Positions 7,890 to 15,807 are shown, counted from the first letter of the stretch. The stretch is DNA of 64,000 nt from Rhodoblastus sp963828185 (GCA_963828185.1 CAWHDV010000017.1:310001-374000); one strand, 5' to 3'. Program-made: numbers and translations. Notes: generated by a model from the letters alone, not told the origin.

Positions 7890-9611
7890 TTGACGCTCAC
7901 ACAATGCTCACACATAGCTCGCAAACGGGGCGTGTATTATTTCCGACGCCGCCTGCCCCACCCGCATCGTGGCGACGTGGCGCTATCCCTGAGCACACGG
8001 AACTTCAGGACGGCCGAATATCTTGCCGAACTGTTGGCTTCCGCCTTTGAGGAGCTTGTTGCGCATTCGATGTCAACTCTCGACCTTCAGCCCATCTTGA
8101 GTGAATACCTTCGTGAGCGGCTCGCCTTCGCCCGCAGCAAGCTCCTGAAGACGCCTTATGGCCGGGCTGCTTTCAATTCCTCTGCTGACAGATATGCCTC
8201 TCCGGTTGACGCAGACGTGGCGGCGGCAGAGCATATGATTGAACAGTTCAAGGAAGACCTGAGGAAGCGCGACGGGCGGTCAATCGAGCCCGTGATGAAA
8301 CGTCTGGCCGATGCGAAGGGCGTTCCTGAAGACCAGCACCACGAACTCTCGCTCGGCATGCTTCAGGCGAGCCTCCAGGTGCAGGAGCAGATGCTTATTT
8401 GGCTCCGCAATGGTGTCACCGCGCCCATCGACCCATCGCACCCACCGCCCGCTCTCATTGCACGACCGGAAAACTCGCCCAAGGCCGCCAAGTCGCCAGA
8501 GCCCAAGAGTCCCAAGGACGCCAGCCCGTTGTTGTCCGAACTTCTGCCAAGCTTCCTGACCGCAATGGACCGCGTCTGGAAAGGTCAGACGATGGCGCAG
8601 AACAAGGCGACTTATCGGATGTTCCAAGAAGTCTGTGGCGACCGGCCCATTGGCTCCTATCAGCGCCGCGACTTAAGCCTGTTTTACCAGACCCTGTGCG
8701 CCCTGCCCGCGCTCTATGCCAAGAAGGCGGCGTGGCGAGATTTACCCCTCGTAGAAGTCGCCGAAATAATAAAAAACTCGGGCGACGAGAGACTGGCCAT
8801 GAAGACCGTCAAGCGGCACTTCGGGGCAATGGGGCGTCTCTTCGATCACAGCAAGACACATGGCGAGTTCGAGGGCGACAACCCCGCCTATGGTTTTGAG
8901 TTTCCAACTGCGAAAGGACGAGCCAAGGAAGACCGGGACATGTGGCAAGGCGAGAAGCTGACCGCCCTGTTCAACTCTCCGGTCTGGCGAGGTTGTCAGT
9001 CAGAGGCTCGACGTTCAACGCCCGGTTCTCTGATCATCAAGGACGAAAAATACTGGCTCCCGCTTCTAGGTCTCTATCATGGCAACAGGCTTGAAGAGTT
9101 CGCCCAGCTCCACCGCGAGGACGTGAAGCAAGAGTACGACATCTGTTATCTGGACATCAACGACGATGGTGAGAAGCAACTCAAGAACGCCCAGTCGAAG
9201 CGCCGGGTGCCGCTCCATCCCAAGCTGAAGGAAATGGGGTTTATTCAGTACGTTGAAGCGACAGCGCCTAATGTAGGCGACAGGGTCTTCCCGAACCTTC
9301 AGCCCGGAGGGCCTGACAATAAGCTTGGCTATTATTTCACCAAATGGTGGTCACAGTACAGAAGGGCCGTTGGCGTTTATGACAAGAAACTCAACTACCA
9401 CTCGTTCCGGCATGGGGTCACGACCAAGTTGTTCTCCGCAGACGTCCAAGAAGCCTTTGTCGATGAACTCACGGGGCACGAAGGCACCACGACAAGCCGG
9501 AAGGTTTACCTGAAGGGATTGCCACTGGAGGCCCTTTACGAGGCTATCTGCAAGGTCGAATGGCCCGAGGTCGCCCTGCCTGTTATCGTCGTTAATCGCT
9601 GCTATTCATGA
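7890..9611 (+). CDS. Tyrosine recombinase/integrase with DUF6538-type N-terminus
   Basis: 573 aa, TTG start. The N-terminus TQCSHIARKRGVYYFRRRLP is typical of the DUF6538 integrase group. A long alpha-helical middle with a proline-rich linker (residues ~180-215) leads to a SAM-like core-binding domain (FLTAMDRVWKGQTMAQN). The catalytic domain has the first Arg within LLGLYHGNRLEEFAQL, then YHSFRHGVTTKLF (H-x-x-R), LTGHEG and a Tyr in SRKVYLKGLP. It probably catalyses integration and excision at the adjacent tRNA-Gln. The start codon region also contains a tandem GCTCACACA repeat that recurs at the far end of the element. Confidence 0.92.
   Translation: MTLTQCSHIARKRGVYYFRRRLPHPHRGDVALSLSTRNFRTAEYLAELLASAFEELVAHSMSTLDLQPILSEYLRERLAFARSKLLKTPYGRAAFNSSADRYASPVDADVAAAEHMIEQFKEDLRKRDGRSIEPVMKRLADAKGVPEDQHHELSLGMLQASLQVQEQMLIWLRNGVTAPIDPSHPPPALIARPENSPKAAKSPEPKSPKDASPLLSELLPSFLTAMDRVWKGQTMAQNKATYRMFQEVCGDRPIGSYQRRDLSLFYQTLCALPALYAKKAAWRDLPLVEVAEIIKNSGDERLAMKTVKRHFGAMGRLFDHSKTHGEFEGDNPAYGFEFPTAKGRAKEDRDMWQGEKLTALFNSPVWRGCQSEARRSTPGSLIIKDEKYWLPLLGLYHGNRLEEFAQLHREDVKQEYDICYLDINDDGEKQLKNAQSKRRVPLHPKLKEMGFIQYVEATAPNVGDRVFPNLQPGGPDNKLGYYFTKWWSQYRRAVGVYDKKLNYHSFRHGVTTKLFSADVQEAFVDELTGHEGTTTSRKVYLKGLPLEALYEAICKVEWPEVALPVIVVNRCYS
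7895..7915 (+). repeat. Tandem GCTCACACAAT repeat near left end
   Basis: GCTCACACAAT (7895-7905) is followed directly by GCTCACACAT (7906-7915), one helical turn apart, within the first codons of the integrase gene. The same 21 bases recur in the same orientation at 13959-13979, near the right end. This could be a pair of integrase arm-type binding sites or a remnant of a second integrase gene start. Confidence 0.6.
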
Positions 9612-9819
9612 TTTCCTCGCTAGCTCCGACATGACTCGAAAAGACACGGTCCCGGGAAGGGTTCAAGTTCATACCCCAGCGAGCGATTGGTTTAATTTTC
9701 CTTAGAAACGTTCGCCCAAGTCGCCGATAGTGACATATTTACAACGCATTGTGACAAGGTCCTAGCCAAAGCCAGTCCTGCTCTTTGAAGCTTGCGCGGC
9801 TTGGGTTATTGAATAACGA

Positions 9820-10488
9820 ATGCAGACGGAGGAAGCAGTGAATATCATAGAGGCACGATCAGCTTTATTTGCGTTCGATGGACGCCTTTCTCGTAAGCAA
9901 TTTCTCAGCTATACGTTAGTATCATCGGTCGCCGTCCTTTGTGTCGCAACATGCATAGGCTATATCCCTCTACCTTCATCAAGAACATTAGACGTTACGA
10001 TTGCAACATTGTTATTTACCATGCTTTCCTGGATAGCAGCTGCGTTGGCAACCAAACGCGCAAGGGATATTGGCTGGTCACCACCGTTGGCTGTTGTTAC
10101 GATTACGCTTTCATTTGGTGGAGCATATTTTCTTGCGCCCATTGTGCTGAGCGACCAGAGCATTAGTGATAAAATTGGGGCACTCTTAGCTTCTTTGCTT
10201 AAAACGGCTCCTGAAGTGGCAACTTTATCACTGTTCGTGATGCGCACTGCGCAGCATGCTGATCCACAATATGTAGATAAACCGCGTTATGAAGCGGAAC
10301 AAATGGATGCGCCAAAAACTAATTCTATGGTAGCGCCTCCTAATGATCAACAGCAACACAACATAATAGTCGAAAAACCAATAATACACATTGACAATAA
10401 AATTTTATCGAGATTCGGAAATGCCGTTTTGCTTCTACTTATGTTTTTGTGCCTGCTAACCGCTGTTGTGGCTGGTTTTTCGATGTGA
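9820..10488 (+). CDS. DUF805-type membrane protein
   Basis: 222 aa. The N-terminus has LFAFDGRLSRKQFLSYTLVSS, the first motif of DUF805, followed by two or three hydrophobic helices and KRARDIGWSPPLAVVTI, matching the conserved R-x-x-D-x-G-x-S/P motif of that domain. A soluble Asn/Gln/Pro-rich segment (~90 residues) and a C-terminal membrane helix (AVLLLLMFLCLLTAVVAGF) follow. The gene is visibly more AT-rich than its neighbours, suggesting recent acquisition. Its function on the element is unknown. Upstream bases 9612-9819 hold no recognisable feature. Confidence 0.75.
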   Translation: MQTEEAVNIIEARSALFAFDGRLSRKQFLSYTLVSSVAVLCVATCIGYIPLPSSRTLDVTIATLLFTMLSWIAAALATKRARDIGWSPPLAVVTITLSFGGAYFLAPIVLSDQSISDKIGALLASLLKTAPEVATLSLFVMRTAQHADPQYVDKPRYEAEQMDAPKTNSMVAPPNDQQQHNIIVEKPIIHIDNKILSRFGNAVLLLLMFLCLLTAVVAGFSM

Positions 10489-12024
10489 CGAGCAAGAGCC
10501 ACCACTTCCCCAACCAGCTCAGTCATTCCTGAAAAACCGGAGAAAAGTTAATGTCTCGGCAGAGGGTCATTACTTTCTCGATATTACAACTGCCAAATAC
10601 AATCATAGCGTCCGCACTTTGATTTTGTCTGCGGGCCTCCGTCGAATAAGGACACTGGCAACATCCATAAATCAGCATATCGCGACGGTCAGCCAAGCTG
10701 AGTTAAAGGCCGACACGCACACAAAAAGGAAGAAGGCGAAGGACCGTTGGTTCGACCCGTGGCTTTGCGCGAAGGGCGAGCCGCTGAAGGCTCTGGTGGA
10801 ATCGTCCCTGCACGGCATAGAAGCTCATGAGACGATTACCAAGGCACGTGCGAGGGCCAGGAAGCTGGATGACCAACCCACACATCGAGCCGTTGTCGAG
10901 GCCATTGTGGCTAATCTCGCCCTTGTCTGCATTGATCCCCCACCCGAAGGCAAGCTCATTGCTTTGCCGCTGCGCAAGGGGACACGCAGGAAATCGTTAT
11001 CAGAACCCCGACCTCAGTACGCGGGTCATTCGGGACGTGCTTGAGAGGCTCTCGGAGTTCCAAGCCGTCGAACTTAACCTTGGCAAGAAATGGAATACCA
11101 CAACCGTCTTCCCAACTCAGTGGTTCATGAACAGAGTCCGCGAGAAGGAGGTCACGCTGGGCGACTTCGGCTGGCGCGAAAACGAGGAGGTCATTATCCT
11201 CAAGCGCAAAGACAAGGCCGAGGACGAGGGCTGGACCTTTGAAGCAGGCGCATCGTACGAGGATTACGAGGACACCGAAGAGACCTTGGGCTTAAGAGCC
11301 GAAGTCCGTGCATTTAACCGCTTCCTCGAAACCTCTGACGTGAATTTCATCGCTGACGGCCTCGACCCGACGGTGAACACAAACGACCGTAGGCTTCGGA
11401 GGTACTTCACAGCCTTTCGAGATGCAGGGCAGACATTCGACCGCGCAGGGCAACTCTTCGGAGGCTGGTGGCTTCACCTTGCCAAGGAGCGCCGGGGAAA
11501 CATCCGCGTTCAAGGCGAGCCCGTGGCTGACCTGGATTATGCATCAATGTTTGGCCGCCTAGCCTATGCTCACTTGGGCCTCATCCCTCCCGAGGCTGAC
11601 CTTTACGACCTGACGGGCCTGCTTCGTGGTTATGACGCCCAGGGGGGGGCTACACAGGAAAGGCGTCAAGAAGGTCTTCAATGCGATGATGTTCGGGGGC
11701 GCTATGGGAGCGCGACTGCCTTCAGGCGCAAGAGAGGAGCTTCCGAAGGGCGTCACTGTCGCCGAGGTCCGCCAAGCAATTCAAGAGCGCAACCCTGAGC
11801 TAATCCCGCTATTTGGCTCACAGGTGGGATATAAACTGATGTTCGAGGAATCACGTGTCCTTTTGAAGGTCTTGGCGAGACTGATGACCATCAACATCGT
11901 GGCTTTACCAATCCATGACGGACTAATGGTCGCTTGTTCCAAGACCGAAGCTGCACTCAGAGCAATGAAGGAAGGCGCTGAAGAGGTCACAGGCTTCCCA
12001 TTCCCTGTAGAGGTGAAGTCCTGA
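10466..12024 (+). pseudogene. TV-Pol-like protein with family-A DNA polymerase motifs, frameshifted
   Basis: One protein is spread over three frames: frame 2 to about 10980 (KAKDRWFDPWLCAKGEP), frame 3 from there to about 11645 (NRYQNPDLSTRVIRDVLERL onward), and frame 1 to 12024. The shifts fit one extra base near 10978-10984 and one in the G8 run at 11642-11649. Three palm-type motifs appear in order: motif A VADLDYASMFGRLAYAHLG (residues from about 11523), motif-B-like RKGVKKVFNAMMFGG, and motif-C-like ALPIHDGLMVA. This is the pattern of the TV-Pol group of transposon/virus polymerases related to family A. No 3'-5' exonuclease domain is visible. The start is uncertain: 10466 overlaps DUF805, while ATG 10551 has a good GGAG site but is in another frame. 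Confidence 0.6.
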
Positions 12025-12070
12025 GGAACTCTTAGGCTTGATAAGCTATTGGTGTTATCAACCCAATGAC

Positions 12071-12135
12071 AGACATGGGCCTAAGGTGCCCCCTATGAAA
12101 TGTCTAATGAAGACATGGTCTTGAGATGTCTTAGG
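12071..12135. repeat. Alternating AGACAT/ATGTCT inverted repeats
   Basis: AGACAT at 12071-12076 and 12111-12116 alternates with ATGTCT at 12100-12105 and 12126-12131. CCTAAG (12080-12085) and CTTAGG (12130-12135) form an outer pair. The cluster lies between the polymerase-like gene and the resolvase, in a 290-base stretch (12025-12316) without a gene. It could be a resolvase res site, a replication origin or an operator; only its structure is certain. Confidence 0.6.
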
Positions 12136-12316
12136 TGGCCAAGGTACTCCTTAAGGGGGGCGCATAATGAATGACGATTTCAGCGTTCATAAGCACGGTT
12201 CTGCTTGCATGACGCACTTCATTGGGCAGGCGTAACTGCTAACTCCGTTCCGGGGAGACCACGAGTATATTCTACCATGGGAGTTCGATCATTGGTGGCG
12301 TCTCTTGCCCCCCACA

Positions 12317-12901
12317 TCATAGGCTTCGCGCCTCCAACCTTCCAAACTCCGCCTTGGCCGTCCTGAGGACACGATAGACTGACGCAATGCCTATTCCGAG
12401 CTTGCTGGCGATTGCCTCGCGGGTTTCGCCCGCACGTGTAAGCCTAAGGACTTCGGCAGCCTTTGCCCGTGCTGTTGGCGCTCTCCCTTTGTATTTTCCA
12501 TCGGCCTTCGCCTTGGCGATACCATCCCTCTGGCGTTCCAACATAATTTCCCGCTCGAATTGCGCGATAGACCCGAGCAGATTGACCATCAGGCGGCCTG
12601 TAGGAGTCCCTGTGTCAACTCCCATGCCCAAGATGCGCAGCGATACCCCCTTGGCCTCCAACCGCGCCACAAGCTCTCCCAGGTGTGTTACAGAGCGCGC
12701 CAGTCGGTCCAGCTTGGTCACCACCAAAACGTCACCCGCCCGAACGAAGTCTAAAGCCTCTTCAAGCTTCGCACGACGCCCGACTGAACTTGTCTGTTCG
12801 CAATACAGGCGTTCAGCCCCTACGACCTTCAAGTCCCGTTCCTGAGCCTCAATGCCCGCAACCTGTTCAGAGGTGCTGGTCCGCGCATATCCAATGATCA
12901 T
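12317..12901 (-). CDS. Serine recombinase (resolvase/invertase family)
   Basis: 194 aa from the ATG at 12901 (MIIGYARTSTSEQVAG), which starts directly at the conserved strand; upstream in-frame codons add no family sequence. The catalytic Ser lies in YARTST, with RAGDVLVVTKLDRLARS, PTGRLMVNLLGSIAQFEREI, ERQRDGI and a C-terminal helix-turn-helix (ETREAIASKLGIGIASVYRV). It is a normal-length small serine resolvase. Next to the inverted-repeat cluster at 12071-12135, it may resolve element multimers. Confidence 0.93.
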   Translation of the reverse strand: MIIGYARTSTSEQVAGIEAQERDLKVVGAERLYCEQTSSVGRRAKLEEALDFVRAGDVLVVTKLDRLARSVTHLGELVARLEAKGVSLRILGMGVDTGTPTGRLMVNLLGSIAQFEREIMLERQRDGIAKAKADGKYKGRAPTARAKAAEVLRLTRAGETREAIASKLGIGIASVYRVLRTAKAEFGRLEARSL

Positions 12902-13006
12902 TGTGTTTACCCCCGCCCCGACCAAATCATTAGGGATAAAGACATTATGATACGATACGATCAAAAGCACAACAACAATTCATGTGATAGCTAGATTTAT
13001 TTCTTT

Positions 13007-13711
13007 ATGGACAGCGAAAAAGAGCGACCACATGAGGGGCTTCAATTGCATACCGTACCGTCAATACGCAAACTCTCATTTCTCATGCCCTTCATGGCGC
13101 TGTTCGTCTCGCCCACTGCGCTGGCAGCAAAGAAGCAAATACCAACGGACAGGCTCGTTAACCTCTGGCTCCAGGTGAACGGCGAATGCCGTGGTGGCAG
13201 ACCGGATGACCCACGCACCGACGCAGCATGTGAGGTGAGAGAAGTTTACGATAAGAAGCTGGAAGCACGGGGCTGGTGCTATGGCGAACCTGGACAATAT
13301 GGCTCGCAAATGGTCTGGCACGAATGCGGTTCAGGCTCGTCACACCCTGCTTTCCTCGTGACGCCCAAAATCCCTGCTCAACTCAGGCCCGTCGTCCTGT
13401 CATGCAGCGGCAAGACCGTTGTGTTTGGCGAGAATGCAGTGGTCAAGTCTTCTCGCACATGGGACAGCGAGACCCTGACTATCGACCAGAGCAATATGTC
13501 TGTTGTCCATAACGATGAACCCGAGAGCGCGACCCTAACCCGTGTCACCTCAGCGCACTACATGTGGCATCAGGACGCAACCCTGATAACCGATGGCTCG
13601 TTCAATCGCATCAACGGCACCGGAGAAGAGCGCATGACGATGCATGTGCCGGGGTTTCTCGCGATCAACTATTACGAGCATTGCGCGACGGCCCCAAAGC
13701 CACGGTTCTGA
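13007..13711 (+). CDS. Secreted protein of unknown function
   Basis: 234 aa from the first ATG. A signal peptide (KLSFLMPFMALFVSPTALA, cleavage before AKK) sits behind an unusually long 25-residue leader, so a downstream TTG in the same frame (giving HTVPSIRKLSF) may be the true start. The mature part has several Cys (GECRGG, AACEVRE, RGWCYGE, HECGSG, LSCSGK), suggesting disulphides outside the cytoplasm. I recognise no family. It is oriented opposite to the resolvase, as a cargo gene of the element. Confidence 0.6.
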   Translation: MDSEKERPHEGLQLHTVPSIRKLSFLMPFMALFVSPTALAAKKQIPTDRLVNLWLQVNGECRGGRPDDPRTDAACEVREVYDKKLEARGWCYGEPGQYGSQMVWHECGSGSSHPAFLVTPKIPAQLRPVVLSCSGKTVVFGENAVVKSSRTWDSETLTIDQSNMSVVHNDEPESATLTRVTSAHYMWHQDATLITDGSFNRINGTGEERMTMHVPGFLAINYYEHCATAPKPRF

Positions 13712-14074
13712 GGGACAACGCTCCGACCCAAACGTTGGGAATATCGAAATTGAACGACGTGGGGGACGGATAGGGTACCCCCACAGGCTCTGAAAACTGA
13801 AAATTTGCCTGAGAAATCGACTTCAAAAAAGAGGGCCTAAAGCCCGCGTTGTTGTTCGGAAATTGTGGGCATTGAACGAGGGTCCAGAGGGGGCCGCCCT
13901 ACCCCACCATATGGCTACGCTTAAGACTCCTTGCGGGCATGAGCAGGACGATTGACATGCTCACACAATGCTCACACATTGCCCGTCCAATTGGTCGAGG
14001 AATCCTAAAACGTCAACAGCTTGCGGCCAGTGCCGAACCTGCATATCCCCTTGAATACAAGGACATTTTAAAGG
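13712..14074. other. Gene-free right end of the element
   Basis: About 360 bases with no convincing gene. It holds the 21-base tandem repeat at 13959-13979 and a small GGGC/GCCC hairpin near 13834-13847. The 146-codon frame starting at 13939 runs through the tRNA copy and is not a gene, but its first residues (LTQCSHIA) match the start of the integrase. Confidence 0.5.
13959..13979 (+). repeat. Tandem GCTCACACAAT repeat near right end
   Basis: Identical to bases 7895-7915 and in the same orientation, about 130-150 bases inside the right attachment core. It is preceded by ttgaca, where the left copy has ttgac. After this block the two ends diverge completely. Confidence 0.6.
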
Positions 14075-14149
14075 TGGGGGATAGTTCAACGGTAGAACTG
14101 CGAACTCTGAACTCCGTCAATCTTGGTTCGAATCCAGGTCTCCCAGCCA
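14075..14149 (+). pseudogene. Degenerate tRNA-Gln copy (right attachment site)
   Basis: 75 bases, nearly identical to tRNA-Gln at 7746-7819: the first 29 bases and the last 39 bases match exactly. The anticodon stem-loop differs by a G to A change and one extra A (tgcgaactctgaactccg). This leaves a stem mismatch and an 8-base loop around CTG. The acceptor, D and T arms and CCA remain. It is probably not a functional Gln tRNA and serves as attR. Confidence 0.7.
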
Positions 14150-14194
14150 ACATTTTCAAGCACTTACGTGAGGTGGTAACGACGTTCCCGCGAA

Positions 14195-14271
14195 GCGGTA
14201 ACGAAACGGTACGCCTTCCGCTTGAAAGCGGTACGGCGCGGAAACGTTACGGCGTACCGTTTCGTTGCCGC
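14195..14271. repeat. 21-bp inverted repeat with 35-base loop
   Basis: The left arm at 14195-14215 (gcggtaacgaaacggtacgc plus c) is the reverse complement of 14251-14271 with one mismatch. Shorter related blocks (gcggtacggcg) lie in the loop. There is no T run, so it is not a simple terminator. It lies just outside the right attachment site, in the 14150-14687 stretch that otherwise has no clear gene. Confidence 0.75.
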
Positions 14272-14460
14272 TCGACGAACAGCCCTTCAGCTTTAGACCG
14301 TTTGTGGATCGCCCTGCCCCGTTCGGGACGCGGACTCATTGGCGTTGAGCAAGAGGCTGAACAAAAGAAAATTCTGTAAAATCAAGAAAACCGTACAAAG
14401 TTTTCGACAGGGCTTGCTTGACTAGGCGCTCTAATCAGAGCCACATACCTAAGTCGTTTC

Positions 14461-14483
14461 GTCACCAAAAGTTTTTTGGTGAC
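14461..14483. repeat. Perfect 10-bp hairpin
   Basis: gtcaccaaaa (14461-14470) pairs with ttttggtgac (14474-14483) across a 3-base loop. It is not followed by a T run. It lies upstream of the small coiled-coil gene and may be a regulatory or processing structure. Confidence 0.6.
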
Positions 14484-14687
14484 AGGAGCCTCCAAAATTG
14501 CCCCCGCGAAAATCAATTATCGCCAAGCTGTGCGCTTGGTTCCGCACGCGCGATTACGAGAAATGGCTTCGCTAGGCGAGCGCATCATTCGCTTGGTCGA
14601 CGCCGCTGTTCGCCTCACGTGTGAGGCTGTTAAGCTCACGCCGTCACTTAGCTATGGAAACCGATTAAGTCTAAGACGCTAATCAAT

Positions 14688-14855
14688 ATGTCCGAAATTC
14701 GCGACCTTCCCGAGGAACTTGCAAAGATACGCAATGAGCTTGAGGCTTTGCGACAAGCGATATTCGCCACAAATGACAAAATCCCGGACCCTACGGAAGC
14801 CTTCAAGGCCCTTGATGCCAGGATCAAAAACCTGGAGGGAGCCGCCAACAAGTAG
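14688..14855 (+). CDS. Small coiled-coil protein, 55 aa
   Basis: The ATG at 14688 opens a 55-codon frame, MSEIRDLPEELAKIRNELEA followed by a short linker and FKALDARIKNLEGAANK. The heptad pattern indicates a coiled coil. It is followed within 15 bases by a strong hairpin that can end transcription, which supports a real small gene. No family is recognised. Confidence 0.5.
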   Translation: MSEIRDLPEELAKIRNELEALRQAIFATNDKIPDPTEAFKALDARIKNLEGAANK

Positions 14856-14869
14856 CGCGACCAAGACGC

Positions 14870-14906
14870 AAAAAGCCCCGCTTCGCCGGTCAAGGCGAAG
14901 CGGGGC
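14870..14906 (-). terminator. Strong terminator between convergent genes
   Basis: 13-bp perfect stem gccccgcttcgcc (14875-14887) and ggcgaagcggggc (14894-14906) with a 6-base loop. On the minus strand it is followed by TTTTT (14874-14870), giving a classic terminator for the WYL-like gene ending at 14927. It may also stop the 55-aa gene on the plus strand. Confidence 0.9.
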
Positions 14907-14926
14907 CGGTTCCGCAAATTCGACGT

Positions 14927-15532
14927 TCAGGCTTTGGCTGGCGCGCGTTCGCGGGCTCGATCAAGGAAACGTTGAGTTGCCTTGCCGAGATGCGCGAACG
15001 TGCTTCCATCTATGTTGTAAGGTCGGCTGTTCGGGTGCAAGTCCTCAACGAAGAAATCATCGGCAGGGTTTACGTAAATGCCGTCCGAGGTCAAAGGCCG
15101 GTATTCCAGCTCTACGCCGATCTTCGGCTTGAACACGCGGCCCGTCTTGGCAACCTTGGGCGCATAGAGCAAGCGGCAATGTTCCCCGGTCAATTCGACG
15201 CGCCAGCCCAACGCCTCTAGCTCTGCCATGTGCGGGGTTATCGCTTCAGCCAGGGAAGCCGGATCAGGAATGGAGCGCGCTAGGCTCGGGTCTTTCCACT
15301 TGCCGGCAACGGCATCGCCGTTGCCGCCCTCCGTAACGAGCACAATCTTTTCAATCTTGAAGACCTTTTGCGCGCCCGTGTCGGCCTCTCGTGCGCGAAC
15401 GTCCGTTGCGTCCACTTTGACCGGAACAATGTTGCGTTTCGTTCCCGGCTGCGAACCGCCGTTATAAATGATTGTCAGTATCTCGCCGCCGTCGCGAGCT
15501 TCCAAAAGTCGGGCGCGAACGTTTTCGATCAT
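14927..15532 (-). CDS. WYL-like small-ligand-binding domain protein
   Basis: 201 aa from the ATG at 15532 (MIENVRARLLEARDGGEILT). The first 70 residues read GEILTIIYNGGSQPGTKRNI, then VPVKVD and ADTGAQKVFKIEKIVLV. That resembles the Sm-like fold of WYL domains (I-x-Y, R-x-I-x-P, F-x-I-x-K-I). The rest (~130 residues) is soluble and not recognised. No DNA-binding domain is seen. Terminator hairpins lie at both ends of the gene, so it is an isolated unit. It sits between the degenerate tRNA-Gln copy and the third att remnant, hence probably mobile cargo. Confidence 0.5.
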   Translation of the reverse strand: MIENVRARLLEARDGGEILTIIYNGGSQPGTKRNIVPVKVDATDVRAREADTGAQKVFKIEKIVLVTEGGNGDAVAGKWKDPSLARSIPDPASLAEAITPHMAELEALGWRVELTGEHCRLLYAPKVAKTGRVFKPKIGVELEYRPLTSDGIYVNPADDFFVEDLHPNSRPYNIDGSTFAHLGKATQRFLDRARERAPAKA

Positions 15533-15550
15533 GGGAAGCCTTTCGTGCTG

Positions 15551-15576
15551 AAAAAGCCCCGGCGCGAAGCCGGGGC
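15551..15576 (-). terminator. Hairpin upstream of WYL-like gene
   Basis: gccccggc (15556-15563) pairs with gccggggc (15569-15576) over a 5-base loop. On the minus strand it ends in TTTTT, about 20 bases before the WYL-like start codon. It could block read-through into the gene or act as an attenuator. Confidence 0.75.
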
Positions 15577-15620
15577 GCAATTACAGAGGTGAAGCTAGAC
15601 CGCTTCTCGCACGTCGACAA

Positions 15621-15642
15621 TCGAATCCTGGTCTCCCAGCCA
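15621..15642 (+). repeat. Third att-like tRNA-Gln 3' remnant
   Basis: tcgaatcctggtctcccagc plus ca matches the T-arm to CCA end of tRNA-Gln (7798-7819) with one substitution. It marks a probable older right end. Chromosomal sequence resumes beyond it. Confidence 0.7.
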
Positions 15643-15807
15643 CGTTTCACCTCATCCACTGACGTGCAGGTTCAGGAAGCTTTCGGCAGGCGCAAGCCTC
15701 GGCTTGATCGCGTCCCTATCACAGCGCGAAACCGGTCGGATGGACGATCATTCGCCGCCCGGCCGCATCGATGATATAAGGGGACGGCGAAATCCCCGGA
15801 AAACCAG

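Larger units (their letters stand above)
7820..14149. mobile_element. Integrative element in tRNA-Gln with polymerase-like gene
   Basis: Bounded on the left by the intact tRNA-Gln and on the right by a second tRNA-Gln copy that shares its last 39 bases. Inside are a tyrosine integrase adjacent to the left end, a DUF805 protein, a protein with family-A-polymerase-like motifs, a serine resolvase, a secreted protein and a cluster of short inverted repeats. Tandem GCTCACACA repeats occur near both ends. No transfer, capsid or defence genes are seen. A further 1.5 kb, to a third att-like remnant at 15621-15642, may be a second, older element. Confidence 0.8.

Noticed and set aside
10551..10622. 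ATG with good ribosome site after DUF805 as start of the polymerase-like gene
   Set aside because: Not accepted as it stands because its frame closes after 23 codons; would only work if a further indel exists.
13939..14379. 146-codon frame across the degenerate tRNA-Gln
   Set aside because: Runs through a tRNA and a hairpin; only its first nine codons resemble a protein (integrase start).
14476..14682. 68-codon frame before the coiled-coil gene
   Set aside because: Starts inside a hairpin with TTG, no ribosome site, no recognisable features.
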